Shown: positions 8,455-17,940 of the stretch, piece by piece
Position numbering within the stretch: the first letter of the stretch is position 1
How the letters are laid out: every line of letters begins with the position of its first letter
DNA from: JANNRA01 sp031401035
Lineage (GTDB): Bacteria; Desulfobacterota; Binatia; HRBIN30; CADEER01
DNA: 64,000 nt
NCBI GenBank assembly: GCA_031401035.1
Contig: JANNRA010000079.1
Location: 1 to 64,000, forward strand
Direction of reading: 5' to 3'
Notes under the pieces: generated by a model
Databases searched by the model: none
What the model was told of the DNA's origin: nothing
Seen by the model: the letters and a program-made list of their open reading frames with translations, nothing else
Position numbers and translations under genes: made by a program

Positions 8455-10194
8455 TCACTCGGCGAGGCGGATGCGTTCCGGCCGGTCGACGCCCCACACC
8501 GAGGGAGCGTAGTTCTGCAGCGCCGTGCTGGCGGCGCTGAAGCGCAGCGGGCGGACGGTCTGGATGATCGGCAGGCGCTCGTGCAGGATCTCCTGGATGC
8601 GCCAGTAGGCGGCGCGGCGCGACTCGAGATCGAGGCTGCGGGCGCCGGTTTCGAGCAGGCGGTCGATCTCCGCCTCCCACTCCGTCGCCGGGCGCGCCTG
8701 ATTCGGGAACCAGACGTGCAGTGGGCCGCTCGAGCGCAGCAGGCTGGCGGCGTCGTGCGGCTCGATGCTGCCGGTGAAGCCCATCAGCAGCGCGTCCCAG
8801 TCGAATGTCGCCTGCAGCTTGCTGATCAGCGCGTCCGGTTCGATGGCGTCGAGGTGTACGCGCATGTGCAGGCCGTCCTGCCAGTCGCGCTGCAGGAGGC
8901 GCGCGACCTGCGCCCGCACCGGGTTGCCGGCATTGGTCGCCAGGGTGAACTCGACCGGATGGCCGGGGCGGTCCTCGAGCACAGCGTCGCCGTCGCGGTC
9001 GAGGTAGCCGCCCTCGGCGAGGAGGGCGCGGGCGCGCGCCAGATCGTAGGGGAAGTCAGCCAGGTGCGGATTGTAGAAGCGCTGATTAGCGGGCGAGATG
9101 AACGACACCGCCGGCGCGCCGAAGCCGTCGAGCGCGGTGGCGATCATCGAGGACTTGTCGACCGCGTGCGCCAGCGCGCGCAGGAAGATCGGATCGCTGA
9201 ACCAGCCCAGGCGCGGATCGGCGGCGCCGCGGCCGCTCGCGGCGTCGCGTCGGTGGCGCGCGGGGTTGCGGTTGAAGGTGACGAACAGCATGCCTGGGTC
9301 GACGCCGACCTCGTGCACCGCGAAGTCGCCGCTGGCCTGCCGCTCGAGCAGCGTGCGCACCTCCTCGCCGCTCGGCGTATGGATGTCGGTCTCGCCGGCG
9401 AGGAAGGCCGCCGTCGCGCTGGCCTGATCGAGGACGATGCGGATCGTCTGCTCGGTGAGGTATGGCAGCGCGGCGCCCTGCTCGTCGTGCATCCAGTAGT
9501 CGTCATTGCGCGTCAGGTGGATGAGGCGCCCGGGCGCATACTGGGCGAGGCGATAGGGACCGCTGCCGACCAGCGCCGAGGGGGCGACGTCGGTGCCCCA
9601 TTGCTGCGCGAAGGTGCCGTCGCGCAACGCCGGGCCGAGGACGTGTTCGGGCACGATCGGCACCGTCAGCGAGCTCAGCAGCGGCGCGAACGGATGCGGC
9701 AGGCGGATGCGCACGGTGTGGGCGTCCACCGCCTGCACGGTCATGCGCGCGCCGCTGATCGTCAGCGGCGCTTTCAGCGGGCTCGGGACGTGCGCGTCGT
9801 AGATGGCGTCGAAGGTGAACACCACGTCGCGTGCCGTCACCGGCTGGCCGTCGTGCCAACGCGCGTCGCGGCGCAGCTGCAGGGTCAGCGTCGTGCCGGC
9901 CGGGTCGAGCTGCCAGTCCTGCGCCAGCGCCGGCTGCATCTCGCCGCTGCGCGGGTCGAGGCGCAGCAGCGCGTCGAAGACGCCGGCGACGGCGGCGCGC
10001 GAGGCGGCGTCGGTGGCGATGATCGGATTGAAGGTGGTCGGGTCGGCGATGGTCGCGGTATGCAGATGCTGCGGACGCGGCGTCGGCACCACGGTGGGCG
10101 CCGGCGTCGGCGCGGCGGGCGGCGGCGGTGGCGAGGCGCAGCCGCCAAGCAGGGCGAGGAGAAGGGGAAGAGCGCGCGCCGCGGCGCGGCTCAC
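8455..10194 (-). CDS. Peptide ABC transporter substrate-binding lipoprotein (SBP_bac_5)
   Basis: Extracytoplasmic binding lipoprotein for peptides or similar solutes, 579 residues. Signal peptide with lipobox LLGGC (Cys19), a Pro/Thr-rich linker to about residue 40, then the family 5 fold: TFNPIIATDAASRAAVAGVFDALLRLDP, LRRDARWHDGQPVTARDVVFTFDAI, VGSGPYRLAQYAPG and LFVTFNRNP. The start is a GTG in a GTGA overlap with the lipoprotein gene upstream. Normally permease genes follow; here the defence-like island follows, and ATPases appear only 2.4 kb later. Confidence 0.92.
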   Translation of the reverse strand: MSRAAARALPLLLALLGGCASPPPPPAAPTPAPTVVPTPRPQHLHTATIADPTTFNPIIATDAASRAAVAGVFDALLRLDPRSGEMQPALAQDWQLDPAGTTLTLQLRRDARWHDGQPVTARDVVFTFDAIYDAHVPSPLKAPLTISGARMTVQAVDAHTVRIRLPHPFAPLLSSLTVPIVPEHVLGPALRDGTFAQQWGTDVAPSALVGSGPYRLAQYAPGRLIHLTRNDDYWMHDEQGAALPYLTEQTIRIVLDQASATAAFLAGETDIHTPSGEEVRTLLERQASGDFAVHEVGVDPGMLFVTFNRNPARHRRDAASGRGAADPRLGWFSDPIFLRALAHAVDKSSMIATALDGFGAPAVSFISPANQRFYNPHLADFPYDLARARALLAEGGYLDRDGDAVLEDRPGHPVEFTLATNAGNPVRAQVARLLQRDWQDGLHMRVHLDAIEPDALISKLQATFDWDALLMGFTGSIEPHDAASLLRSSGPLHVWFPNQARPATEWEAEIDRLLETGARSLDLESRRAAYWRIQEILHERLPIIQTVRPLRFSAASTALQNYAPSVWGVDRPERIRLAE

Positions 10195-10982
10195 GGAGCG
10201 GCTCCATCGAGCCCGATGTCGCGACTGCCGTCGGGCGTCGCCAACGCGAAGGCCGCGGCGGCCAGCGGCGGATTGACCTCCGGCTCGCTGAGCGTGATCT
10301 CGATGCGGCGCTGCGTCGGCGGCAGCTCGATGCCGAGCTGCATCGGCAGGCGTGCATCGCCCGACGGCGCCCAGCCATCGAACGTGGCGCGCAGCAGCAC
10401 CCGCCCGTCGCGTGCGTGGCGCTCGTAGCGCAGCGGCTCGAACGCGGCGTTGAACCAGGTGGCGGTAACTCCGGCATCGTCATCCTGCCAGAGGCGGATG
10501 GCGGCGCCGTCGGCGCTCACCTGGCCGCCGCCGGCGGGCAGCGGCGGCGTGCCCAGCAGCAGATCGACGGCGGTCGGCACCGCCACGTCCATCTGCGTGT
10601 AGCGGCGCAGGTTGGCGGCGCTGGCGACGCCGCGATAGACGACTTTCTCGCCGCGGTCCCAGGCGCTCAGGGCGCCGTCGGCCGCGCTGAGCACGAAGAC
10701 GGCGCCGAAGGGCGAGAACAGCTCCAGGCGCAGACGGTCGGGCCGTTCGGCGATGAGCAACTGCTTGGCGCTGCGCGATTCCTCCGGCGCCGTGTAGCGC
10801 AGGCGCGCCCAGGCGCGCAGCGCCCGCACCTGCGCGCGGCGCGCGTCGAGGGCGGCGGCGAGTTGCGCCGCCGTCGGCAGCGGGCCGGCGAAGCCGGCCA
10901 CCGGGCCGGGCGCGGGGCGGGTGGCGCACCCGGCGAGGAGCACCACCGTCGCGAGCGCGGCGACGGCGGTGCGTCCCCTCAC
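10191..10982 (-). CDS. LolB-like outer-membrane lipoprotein
   Basis: A 263-residue lipoprotein with signal peptide and lipobox VLLAGC (Cys19). The body resembles LolB/DUF4292-type half-barrels that bind lipid or lipoprotein: RALRAWARLRYTAPEESRSAKQLLIAERPDRLRLELFSPFG-type strand pattern (residues 54-94) and an end rich in short beta strands (RRIEITLSEPEVNPPLAAAAF). It starts at GTG in a GTGA overlap with the TPR gene and its own stop overlaps the binding-protein start, so the three are translationally coupled. LolB function is inferred from fold-like pattern and TPR neighbour. Confidence 0.75.
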   Translation of the reverse strand: MRGRTAVAALATVVLLAGCATRPAPGPVAGFAGPLPTAAQLAAALDARRAQVRALRAWARLRYTAPEESRSAKQLLIAERPDRLRLELFSPFGAVFVLSAADGALSAWDRGEKVVYRGVASAANLRRYTQMDVAVPTAVDLLLGTPPLPAGGGQVSADGAAIRLWQDDDAGVTATWFNAAFEPLRYERHARDGRVLLRATFDGWAPSGDARLPMQLGIELPPTQRRIEITLSEPEVNPPLAAAAFALATPDGSRDIGLDGAAP

Positions 10983-12745
10983 GAGGCGCCCTGGTGCTGC
11001 CCGGCGCGCTGCAGATCGTCGATCTTGCCGCGCAGCCGTTCGGTCTGGTCGGGTTCGGTGGCGCGGCCGAGGGCCTCGCGGTAGACGCGCAGCGCCTCGT
11101 CGGTGCGGCCGGCTTTCCGGTAGGCGTCACCGAGATGTTCGGTGATCGTCGGATCGTCGCCGGCGATCTGCACGGCGCGCTCGAGGTACTCGATCGCCTT
11201 GGAGTAGTCACCGCGCTGGTAGAAAACCCAGCCGAGACTGTCGAGGTAGAAGCCGTCGTGCGGACTGAGGGCCAGGGCGCGGCGGATGAGCGTTTCGGCC
11301 TCGTCCAGTTTCACGCCCTGCTCGGCGTATGTGTAGCCCAGGTAGTTGAGCGCTGGCGCGTTCTCCGGGTTGAGCTCGATGGCGCGGCGCATGTACTCCA
11401 TGCCGCGCTCGCGCTCTTTGTTCTCGTCGTACAGGGCGCCGAGGGTGAACTGGTAGCGGTCGTTGTCGGGATGCGCCTCGACCAACTGCTGCATGACCAC
11501 GATCGCCTCCGGCACCTTGCCCTGCTCGCGCAGCAACACCGCCTCGACGTCGATCAGTTCCGCCTCGTCGGGCTTGAGCTCACGGGCGCGGCGCAGCGCC
11601 GCGGCGGCGGCGTCGCTCTGGCCGCTCTGCTGCAGCAGGGTAACGACGTTGCGCTGCGCGTCGACGTACAGCTCGTGCTCGGGTGGAATGCGCTGGTACT
11701 CCTCGATGGCACGCGCCGGGTCGCCGCTCTGCTCGTAGGTGGAGGCCAGGTAGTAGCGCGCCCGCGCGTTGCCCGGCTCGGCGCCGAGGACCAGGCTGAA
11801 CTCGTTGACGGCGCGGTCGTACTCGCCGGTTTCGAGGAGGATCAGGCCGATCTTGGTGCGCGTGTCCTGCGCATCCGCGTCACCCTTCTCAAGCTCGCGA
11901 AACTGCGCCAGCGCGTCGTCGTACTTGCGCTGCCGGGCGTAGAGGGCCCCGAGTCGGCGCCGCACCTGGTCCTGGCGTGGATTGGCGCGCAGCACCTGCT
12001 CGTAGATGACGATCGCCTCGTCCGGACGTTGCGTGGCCTCGTAGAGCAGGGCGATGTCGACCAGCACCGGCTGCGCATTGGGATTGATCGCCAGCGCCTT
12101 GCGGTAGGCGGCCTCGGCGCCGGCGAAGTTCTGCCCGGCGGTGCGCACGCGGCCGAGGTAGTAGTACCCGAGGAAGGAGTCGGGGTCGCGCTCGATCAGG
12201 TAGGTGAGCGTCGCCTCGGCGCGCGCGAAGTCGCCCTGCTTGGCGTACAGAACACCGAGCAGCAGGCGCGCCTGCTCGCGGTCGGGATCCTCCGCCAGCA
12301 CCGCTTCGTACTCGCGCACCGCTTCGCCGTCGCGGCCAACGGTGGAGAGCACGTCGGCGTACATCAGGCGGCCGTCGACGTCGGTGGGATCGAGCCGCAC
12401 CGCCGCCTGGCTCTGCTCCAGCGCGTCGGCCAGACGGCCCTGGCGCACGTACAGGGCCGCCAGACGCTGGTGCAGCATGGCGCTGCTCGGATCGGCCTCG
12501 ACGGCGCGCTCGAACTGCGTCGTCGCCTCCGCCTGGTCGCCGCGGTTGGCGGCCAGCATGCCGGCCAGGAAGTGGGCGTAGGCGGCGGCCTCGGGCGGCG
12601 GCGCGGTGGTGGAGACCTCGGCGGCGCCGAGCTCCAGGAGGTCGGGCGGCGGAGCAGGGGCGTCTGAACGGCGCAGTACCGCGCAGCCGGCAACTGATAG
12701 CGCCAACGCCCCGACGAGCAACACGCGATGCGCTGGGTGCGACAT
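10979..12745 (-). CDS. Tetratricopeptide-repeat lipoprotein
   Basis: A 588-residue exported scaffold protein. Signal peptide MSHPAHRVLLVGALALSVAGC with lipobox VAGC. From about residue 45 to the end it is an array of some fifteen TPR units, for example AEATTQFERAVEADPSSAMLHQRL, AEAAYRKALAINPNAQPVLVDIA and DEALRVYREALGRA. The start was set at ATG 12745 because the signal peptide begins there; the open frame continues upstream without meaning. Together with the LolB-like gene it matches a common proteobacterial TPR-LolB pair. The binding partner is not known. Confidence 0.9.
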   Translation of the reverse strand: MSHPAHRVLLVGALALSVAGCAVLRRSDAPAPPPDLLELGAAEVSTTAPPPEAAAYAHFLAGMLAANRGDQAEATTQFERAVEADPSSAMLHQRLAALYVRQGRLADALEQSQAAVRLDPTDVDGRLMYADVLSTVGRDGEAVREYEAVLAEDPDREQARLLLGVLYAKQGDFARAEATLTYLIERDPDSFLGYYYLGRVRTAGQNFAGAEAAYRKALAINPNAQPVLVDIALLYEATQRPDEAIVIYEQVLRANPRQDQVRRRLGALYARQRKYDDALAQFRELEKGDADAQDTRTKIGLILLETGEYDRAVNEFSLVLGAEPGNARARYYLASTYEQSGDPARAIEEYQRIPPEHELYVDAQRNVVTLLQQSGQSDAAAAALRRARELKPDEAELIDVEAVLLREQGKVPEAIVVMQQLVEAHPDNDRYQFTLGALYDENKERERGMEYMRRAIELNPENAPALNYLGYTYAEQGVKLDEAETLIRRALALSPHDGFYLDSLGWVFYQRGDYSKAIEYLERAVQIAGDDPTITEHLGDAYRKAGRTDEALRVYREALGRATEPDQTERLRGKIDDLQRAGQHQGAS

Positions 12746-12858
12746 GGTTCGAACGACCGAGGAAGTGGTGTACCACAGGGTCTGGGGTCGGTCTATCGAG
12801 CCGCGCATATGCGAGCGGTGGATCGACACGCGTGGTGCCGCTATCGTGCGACAGCGCC

Positions 12859-13683
12859 ATGCGACATTCGACGCGCACCCTGGCGCTGCTGCTGGCGGGA
12901 GGCCTTGCGAGCGGCAGCGCGGCGGCTCAGTCCATCGACTGGCGACGCCTCGACGCCGGCCTCGAGTTCGCCGCAGTCGCCTCGCCGATCACCGCCGCCA
13001 GCGGCGACTCGCGCATCCGCATCCTGCGCGCCGATCCAGAGCGCTATGCCATCGAGCTGCTCAACGCCTCGGCCGCGGCCGACGGCCAGCGCCGCACGGC
13101 CCGCCAATGGGCGCAGGCGCACGACCTGGTGGCGGCGATCAACGCCAGCCTCTACCAGGGCGACTACCGCACCAGCACCGCCCAGATGCGCGCTCGGCGA
13201 CACGTCAACAACCCGCGCCTGACCAAGCACAATGCGGTGCTGCTCTTCGACCGCCTCGACCCGGGCGTGCCGCCGCTCGAGCTGATCGATCGCACCTGCC
13301 GCGACCTGGCGGCGCGCGAACGCAGCTACGCCGGCGCCGTGCAGGGGATCCGCATGATCTCCTGCCACGGTGCCAACGTCTGGAGTCAGCAGCCGCGCGT
13401 CTGGAGCAACGCCGCCATCGGCGTTGATGCGCAGGGCCGCCTGCTCTTCCTGCACATGCGCGCACCGCTCAGCACGCACGATTTCGCCGCTGCCCTGCTC
13501 GCCCTGCCGCTCGGCCTGCGCCAGACGATGTACGTCGAGGGCGGCCCCGAGGCGCAACTGTACGTCAACGCCGGCGGCCTCGAACTGGAGGTGGTCGGCA
13601 GCCGCGGCAGCAGCTTCGCCGGCTTTGAGAACACCCTCGCGCTGCCGATCCCCAACGCCCTCGGGCTGCGGCGCCTGCCCTGA
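12859..13683 (+). CDS. Exported phosphodiester glycosidase-like (NAGPA domain) protein
   Basis: A 274-residue secreted protein; signal peptide MRHSTRTLALLLAGGLASGSAAAQS. The domain matches the phosphodiester glycosidase/NAGPA family (Pfam NAGPA): AAINASLYQGDY, the central GVDAQGRLLFLHMRAPLS, and MYVEGGPEAQLYV in place of the usual NLDGGGS motif. Family members remove N-acetylglucosamine from phosphodiesters or act on exopolysaccharides; the substrate here is unknown. ATG 12859 is chosen for the signal peptide. It is divergent from the TPR gene. Its last 155 bases and the DNA after it are duplicated at 15934-16214. Confidence 0.85.
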   Translation: MRHSTRTLALLLAGGLASGSAAAQSIDWRRLDAGLEFAAVASPITAASGDSRIRILRADPERYAIELLNASAAADGQRRTARQWAQAHDLVAAINASLYQGDYRTSTAQMRARRHVNNPRLTKHNAVLLFDRLDPGVPPLELIDRTCRDLAARERSYAGAVQGIRMISCHGANVWSQQPRVWSNAAIGVDAQGRLLFLHMRAPLSTHDFAAALLALPLGLRQTMYVEGGPEAQLYVNAGGLELEVVGSRGSSFAGFENTLALPIPNALGLRRLP

Positions 13684-13806
13684 AGCGGCGGCGGCGGAAC
13701 GGCGCAATTACACCCCCGGCGGAAAGACTCGTTGACAACAGTTGCGCTATCGATCGAAACGGAAACGTAATTCTGGTTTCGGTGCCAAATGGGACTGCCT
13801 TCTCGG
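13526..13806 (+). repeat. Segmental direct repeat, copy 1
   Basis: A 281-base segment covering the last 158 bases of the glycosidase-like gene and 123 bases of downstream DNA. It recurs at 15934-16214 in the same orientation and with the same length, at an estimated 85-90% identity by eye and no obvious gaps. The tail contains the shared stretches CTCGTTGACAAC, GGTTTCGGTG and CAAATGGGACTGCC. The two copies flank 2.1 kb. Confidence 0.9.
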
Positions 13807-13991
13807 GCGAGCCCCCGGCCAATCTCGTGGGCACACATACGTCAACGCCGGCGGTTGGGAACACAGGCGCGGCAACATCCTCGACAAGCTCCCGAGGCGG
13901 CTGCCGCCTCGGGGGACGGCCACGCTCCACGGGATCATGCAATGCCCAATAAGTAGTCCGGTCACCCTGCGGGAGAGAGGAGCACGCGCCG
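13684..13991. other. Non-coding stretch after the glycosidase-like gene
   Basis: No gene recognised. It holds the downstream half of repeat copy 1 (to 13806) and, at 13838-13854, a third isolated copy of the 17-base string TACGTCAACGCCGGCGG, which also occurs at 13561 and 15969 inside the two long copies. This trace suggests the unit was once repeated in tandem and has partly decayed. A possible weak ribosome-binding sequence (AGGAG) lies near 13977. Confidence 0.7.
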
Positions 13992-14411
13992 GTGACGAGT
14001 TGCACGGCGACGGTGACGCAGACCGGCACGGGCACCGCGACGGCGACCGCGACGAGCACGGCGAGTGCGACGGGGACCCGCCCGCCTGGCCGGCCGCAGT
14101 TGCAGCCGGAGGAATCTTCCTCCTCCGAGCTCGCGCCCGGAGCGGTGCTGGTCTTCACACTGGCCTACGGCAACGTCGGCAACGGCGCGGCGACCGGGGT
14201 GACGCTCAGCGACACGGTGCCGCCGCTGACGGTGTTTAACGCCGGCGCCAGCACGGCCGGGTGGTCGTGTGCCGACGCAAGTCCGCCCGGCACGGTCTGC
14301 ACGCATCCGCTGGCCGATCTGCCACCCGGCGGGCAGGGCTCGCTACTCTTCGCCGTCACCGCCGGTGCGAAGGTGCTCAGGCGTCTGTTGGCCGCAGTTG
14401 ACAGGGCTTAG
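13992..14411 (+). pseudogene. Fragment of a DUF11-repeat surface protein
   Basis: The 139-codon frame from GTG 13992 contains a Thr/Ala linker (TGTGTATATATSTASATGT) and one DUF11-type repeat: LAPGAVLVFTLAYGNVGNGA, GVTLSDTVPPLTVFN, then GWSCADASPPGTVCTHPLADLPPGG. Such repeats normally occur in long secreted proteins with several copies. Here there is no signal peptide and the repeat is cut after FAVTA, so it is most likely a remnant inserted or left between the duplicated segments. Translation is possible but function is doubtful. Confidence 0.6.
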
Positions 14412-14545
14412 CCTGGCGATGTCGACCTGCAGGCAGAGCACAAGAGGCCATCCGGCAATTTGTGAATAGGGGCGCTACACTAAGTATCTCCAAGCAATGC
14501 GGGCTGTACGCACGACGCGCGGGTACAGCCGAAAGGAAGAGTACG

Positions 14546-15592
14546 ATGACTTGCAGGTACCAACGCCTGGTGTTGAGCATGAGCCTTCTTCTCGCGCTTT
14601 CGGCGTGCGGGGAGGATGACCTTTCGTCGCCGAGTCCGCGCAGCGATCCATCGCCAGGCTGCGACCTGACGGCTACCGAGCCTGGACGTCGCGAGATCGA
14701 GCTGACGAGTGGCGGACAGCTGCGCCGGTACGTGCTGTACGTTCCACGGAGCGTTGCGGCCGGCGTCCCGGCACCTCTGGTGCTGGACTTCCCGGCGTAC
14801 TCACCGATGCAACTCGAAGAAGCGTTCAGCGGCTTCACCCAACCAGACCGTGTCGGTGGCATCAAAGCCGAGGAGGTGGGTGCTGTCGTGGTCACTCCGG
14901 AGCCGATCGGCGGAGACGGCCTCCTGCGAGCGTGGAACATGACCGGCAACGCCGTCGGCTTTCCCGACGACCAACGCTTCGTCGCCGATCTTCTCGCCGA
15001 TGTGGGTGCGCGCACCTGTATCGACCGCAAGCAGGTTCTGGCGATGGGCTTCGCAGTGGGGGGCGTGATGGCCGCGCTGGTGTCCTGCAATGCGGAATTG
15101 GACATCGCAGCGCTCGTCAGCGTGTCCGGTCCGTACGATCCACCGTCATGCGCGCGCGTTGAGCCGATTCCGGTCCTGGCTTTCCATGGCACGGATGATC
15201 CGCTCCTACCGTTCGCCGGTGGCATCGGCCCTCACGTTTCCATGCTCAACCTCGGGCCGCTGACGGCGGTCGGGATCGCCGGTATAGTTCCGTATCTCGT
15301 CGGTGCGACCCATTCGGCGCAAGCGTGGTCCGCACGCAACGGCTGCACGGCCGGCCCCGAAACCACGTCGGTTGCGCCCAACGTCACCCGCGAAACTTGG
15401 AGTGGCTGCGTCGGTAATGGCGCCGTCGAGTTGTATGTGACCGACGGCGCGGGTCACACCTGGCCGGGAACCCTCGGCATGGATGAATTCCTCTCGCTGC
15501 TCGGGCCCACCACCAACGCAATTATCGCCAACGACCTGATCTGGGATTTCTTCCGCGCTCACGTTCGGGACGGTGAGGGTTCCTCCCAGTGA
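14546..15592 (+). CDS. PHB depolymerase/LpqC-like lipoprotein without catalytic serine
   Basis: A 348-residue lipoprotein of the PHB depolymerase/feruloyl esterase (LpqC) branch of alpha/beta hydrolases. Lipobox LSAC (Cys21). Family landmarks: RRYVLYVPRSV, FVADLLADVGARTCIDRKQV, LAFHGTDDPLLPF (Asp), NGC and GAGHTWPG (His). The nucleophile motif, normally G-M-S-N-G-G, reads GFAVGG at residues 168-173, so serine is replaced by Ala170 and classical hydrolysis should not work. ATG 14546 is preceded by an AAAGGAAGA ribosome-binding sequence. Codon use is less GC-rich than around, and it sits between duplicated segments, both consistent with acquisition. Confidence 0.85.
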   Translation: MTCRYQRLVLSMSLLLALSACGEDDLSSPSPRSDPSPGCDLTATEPGRREIELTSGGQLRRYVLYVPRSVAAGVPAPLVLDFPAYSPMQLEEAFSGFTQPDRVGGIKAEEVGAVVVTPEPIGGDGLLRAWNMTGNAVGFPDDQRFVADLLADVGARTCIDRKQVLAMGFAVGGVMAALVSCNAELDIAALVSVSGPYDPPSCARVEPIPVLAFHGTDDPLLPFAGGIGPHVSMLNLGPLTAVGIAGIVPYLVGATHSAQAWSARNGCTAGPETTSVAPNVTRETWSGCVGNGAVELYVTDGAGHTWPGTLGMDEFLSLLGPTTNAIIANDLIWDFFRAHVRDGEGSSQ

Positions 15593-15933
15593 AACCACAC
15601 ATGCGGGTCATGGTGCCGAGCACCAAGGATTCGCACCGGCCGATGACAGTGAGGGAGTGGGGCGTTCGCGGCCTCAGCGGGCCGACGCTGCCTCACTGTG
15701 ACGCGCGGTGCAGGACGGTCTGCTCGGGCTGGCGGCGCACGTAGGTCTGCAGTCCGCGGCCAAGCTCTCCCGCGTGGGTGCCAGGACAGCCGGCTGCGCT
15801 CGCCTCCCGACCCGGGAGCCCCTCCGCGCCCGAATCCATCGCCGTTGGTGGGCACGCCAGCCCTGCCGCATGCTCACCACTGATGGGCTGACGGGTAGCC
15901 AATACTGCGGGGTGACCGCGATCGCGTCGGCGC
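15593..15933. other. Intergenic stretch with terminator-like inverted repeat
   Basis: No gene recognised. At 15646-15654 ACAGTGAGG is complementary to CCTCACTGT at 15691-15699, enclosing a GC-rich inner stem; this could terminate the upstream lipoprotein transcript. The remaining sequence up to the second repeat copy has no frame with family-like features. Confidence 0.5.
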
Positions 15934-16214
15934 CGATGTGCGTCGAGGGCGGCCCCGAGGCGCAGCTCTACGTCAACGCCGGCGGCTTGGAACTGGAGGT
16001 GGTCGGCAGCCACGGCAGCAGCTTCGCCGGCTTCGAGAACAGCCTTGCGCTGCCGATCCCCAACGCCCTCGGGCTCCGGCGACTCCCCTGAACTGCCGGC
16101 CCCCGACGGGCGTAATCGCACCCCTGGCGGAGATACTCGTTGACAACGGTTGCGCTATCGGTCAGAACGGAACCGTAATTCCGGTTTCGGTGACAAATGG
16201 GACTGCCCTCTCGG
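15934..16214 (+). repeat. Segmental direct repeat, copy 2 (glycosidase 3' end fragment)
   Basis: Second copy of the 281-base segment found at 13526-13806. Its first part, to the stop at 16089-16091, encodes the same last 50 residues as the glycosidase-like gene (VEGGPEAQLYVNAGG, FAGFENSLALPIPNALGLRR) but has no upstream domain, so it is a gene fragment. Its last bases (CAAATGGGACTGCC) supply the ATG of the TetR gene. Confidence 0.9.
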
Positions 16215-16859
16215 CAAATATCGGCCCCAGGACTCGAGTGGGCGCGCCCGCCGCAGCAGGCGCGCACGCGCGCCAGCCTCGGCCGCATGCTCGACGCCGC
16301 CGAGCAGCTGGTCGCCGCCAAGGGCTTCGACGAGACCGGCATTGCCGAGATCGCCGCCGCCGCCGGCGCCTCGGTGGGCGGCTTCTACCGCCGCTTCGGC
16401 GACAAGCACGGCCTGCTGCACGCCCTGCACGAGCGCTTCTGCGACGAGGCGCGCGCCACCGCCAACACCGCCCTCGACCCAGCCCGCTGGTCGGGCGCCT
16501 CGACCGCCGAGGTGGTGCGCGAGTTCAGCGCCTTCCTGGTGCGCATCTACCGCGAGCGCGAGGGATTCTTCCGCGCTTTCCTGGTCGTCGGCCTGAGCGA
16601 CGAGACGGTTCGCCGGCGAACCCGGACACTGATCGAGTACCTGCACCAACGGCTGCGCACCTTGCTCGCCGAGCGGCGCGCCGACCTTGCCCATCCCGAC
16701 ATCGACGTCGCCTGTGTCGTCGGCCTCAATCTCGTGGTCGGCGCCCTGAACCACGCCGTGCAGCTGCAACCGACCGAGTTCGGCCTCACCGACCCGCGCC
16801 TCGACGACGAGATCGCGCGCGCCTTTCTCGCCTACCTGGGCGTGCGCGTCGACGCCTGA
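16197..16859 (+). CDS. TetR/AcrR family transcriptional regulator
   Basis: A 220-residue repressor-type regulator. The N-terminal helix-turn-helix domain spans about residues 24-72: RASLGRMLDAAEQLVAAKGF, IAEIAAAAGASVGGFYRRFGDK. The C-terminal ligand-binding domain has no specific match I can name. The ATG at 16197 lies inside the last bases of duplicated segment copy 2, so the upstream control region of this gene is itself duplicated DNA. It is 27 bases upstream of the ferritin-like gene on the same strand and probably controls that cluster. Confidence 0.92.
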   Translation: MGLPSRQISAPGLEWARPPQQARTRASLGRMLDAAEQLVAAKGFDETGIAEIAAAAGASVGGFYRRFGDKHGLLHALHERFCDEARATANTALDPARWSGASTAEVVREFSAFLVRIYREREGFFRAFLVVGLSDETVRRRTRTLIEYLHQRLRTLLAERRADLAHPDIDVACVVGLNLVVGALNHAVQLQPTEFGLTDPRLDDEIARAFLAYLGVRVDA

Positions 16860-16886
16860 AGCCCCCAGTATTCCCCGGAGGACCGC

Positions 16887-17897
<1,011 letters not shown>

Positions 17898-17940
17898 GGC
17901 CACGTGCCCTCTCGCCATTGGCGCGCATCTGTGGTCTGCC

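Noticed and set aside
12741..12770. GGTTCGAACGACC as a tRNA T-arm
   Set aside because: No acceptor, D or anticodon arms can be formed around it; it is the upstream region of the TPR gene.
13725..13770. TTGACA string conserved in both repeat tails as a -35 promoter element
   Set aside because: No convincing -10 box at the right distance in either copy; conservation is explained by the duplication.
13684..13806. Possible coding frame shared by the tails of the two 281-base repeats (LVDN-CAI-NG-VI-VSV-NGTA)
   Set aside because: Most differences between the copies change the amino acid (for example Asp to Gly, Arg to Gln, Leu to Pro), so there is no sign of selection on this frame.
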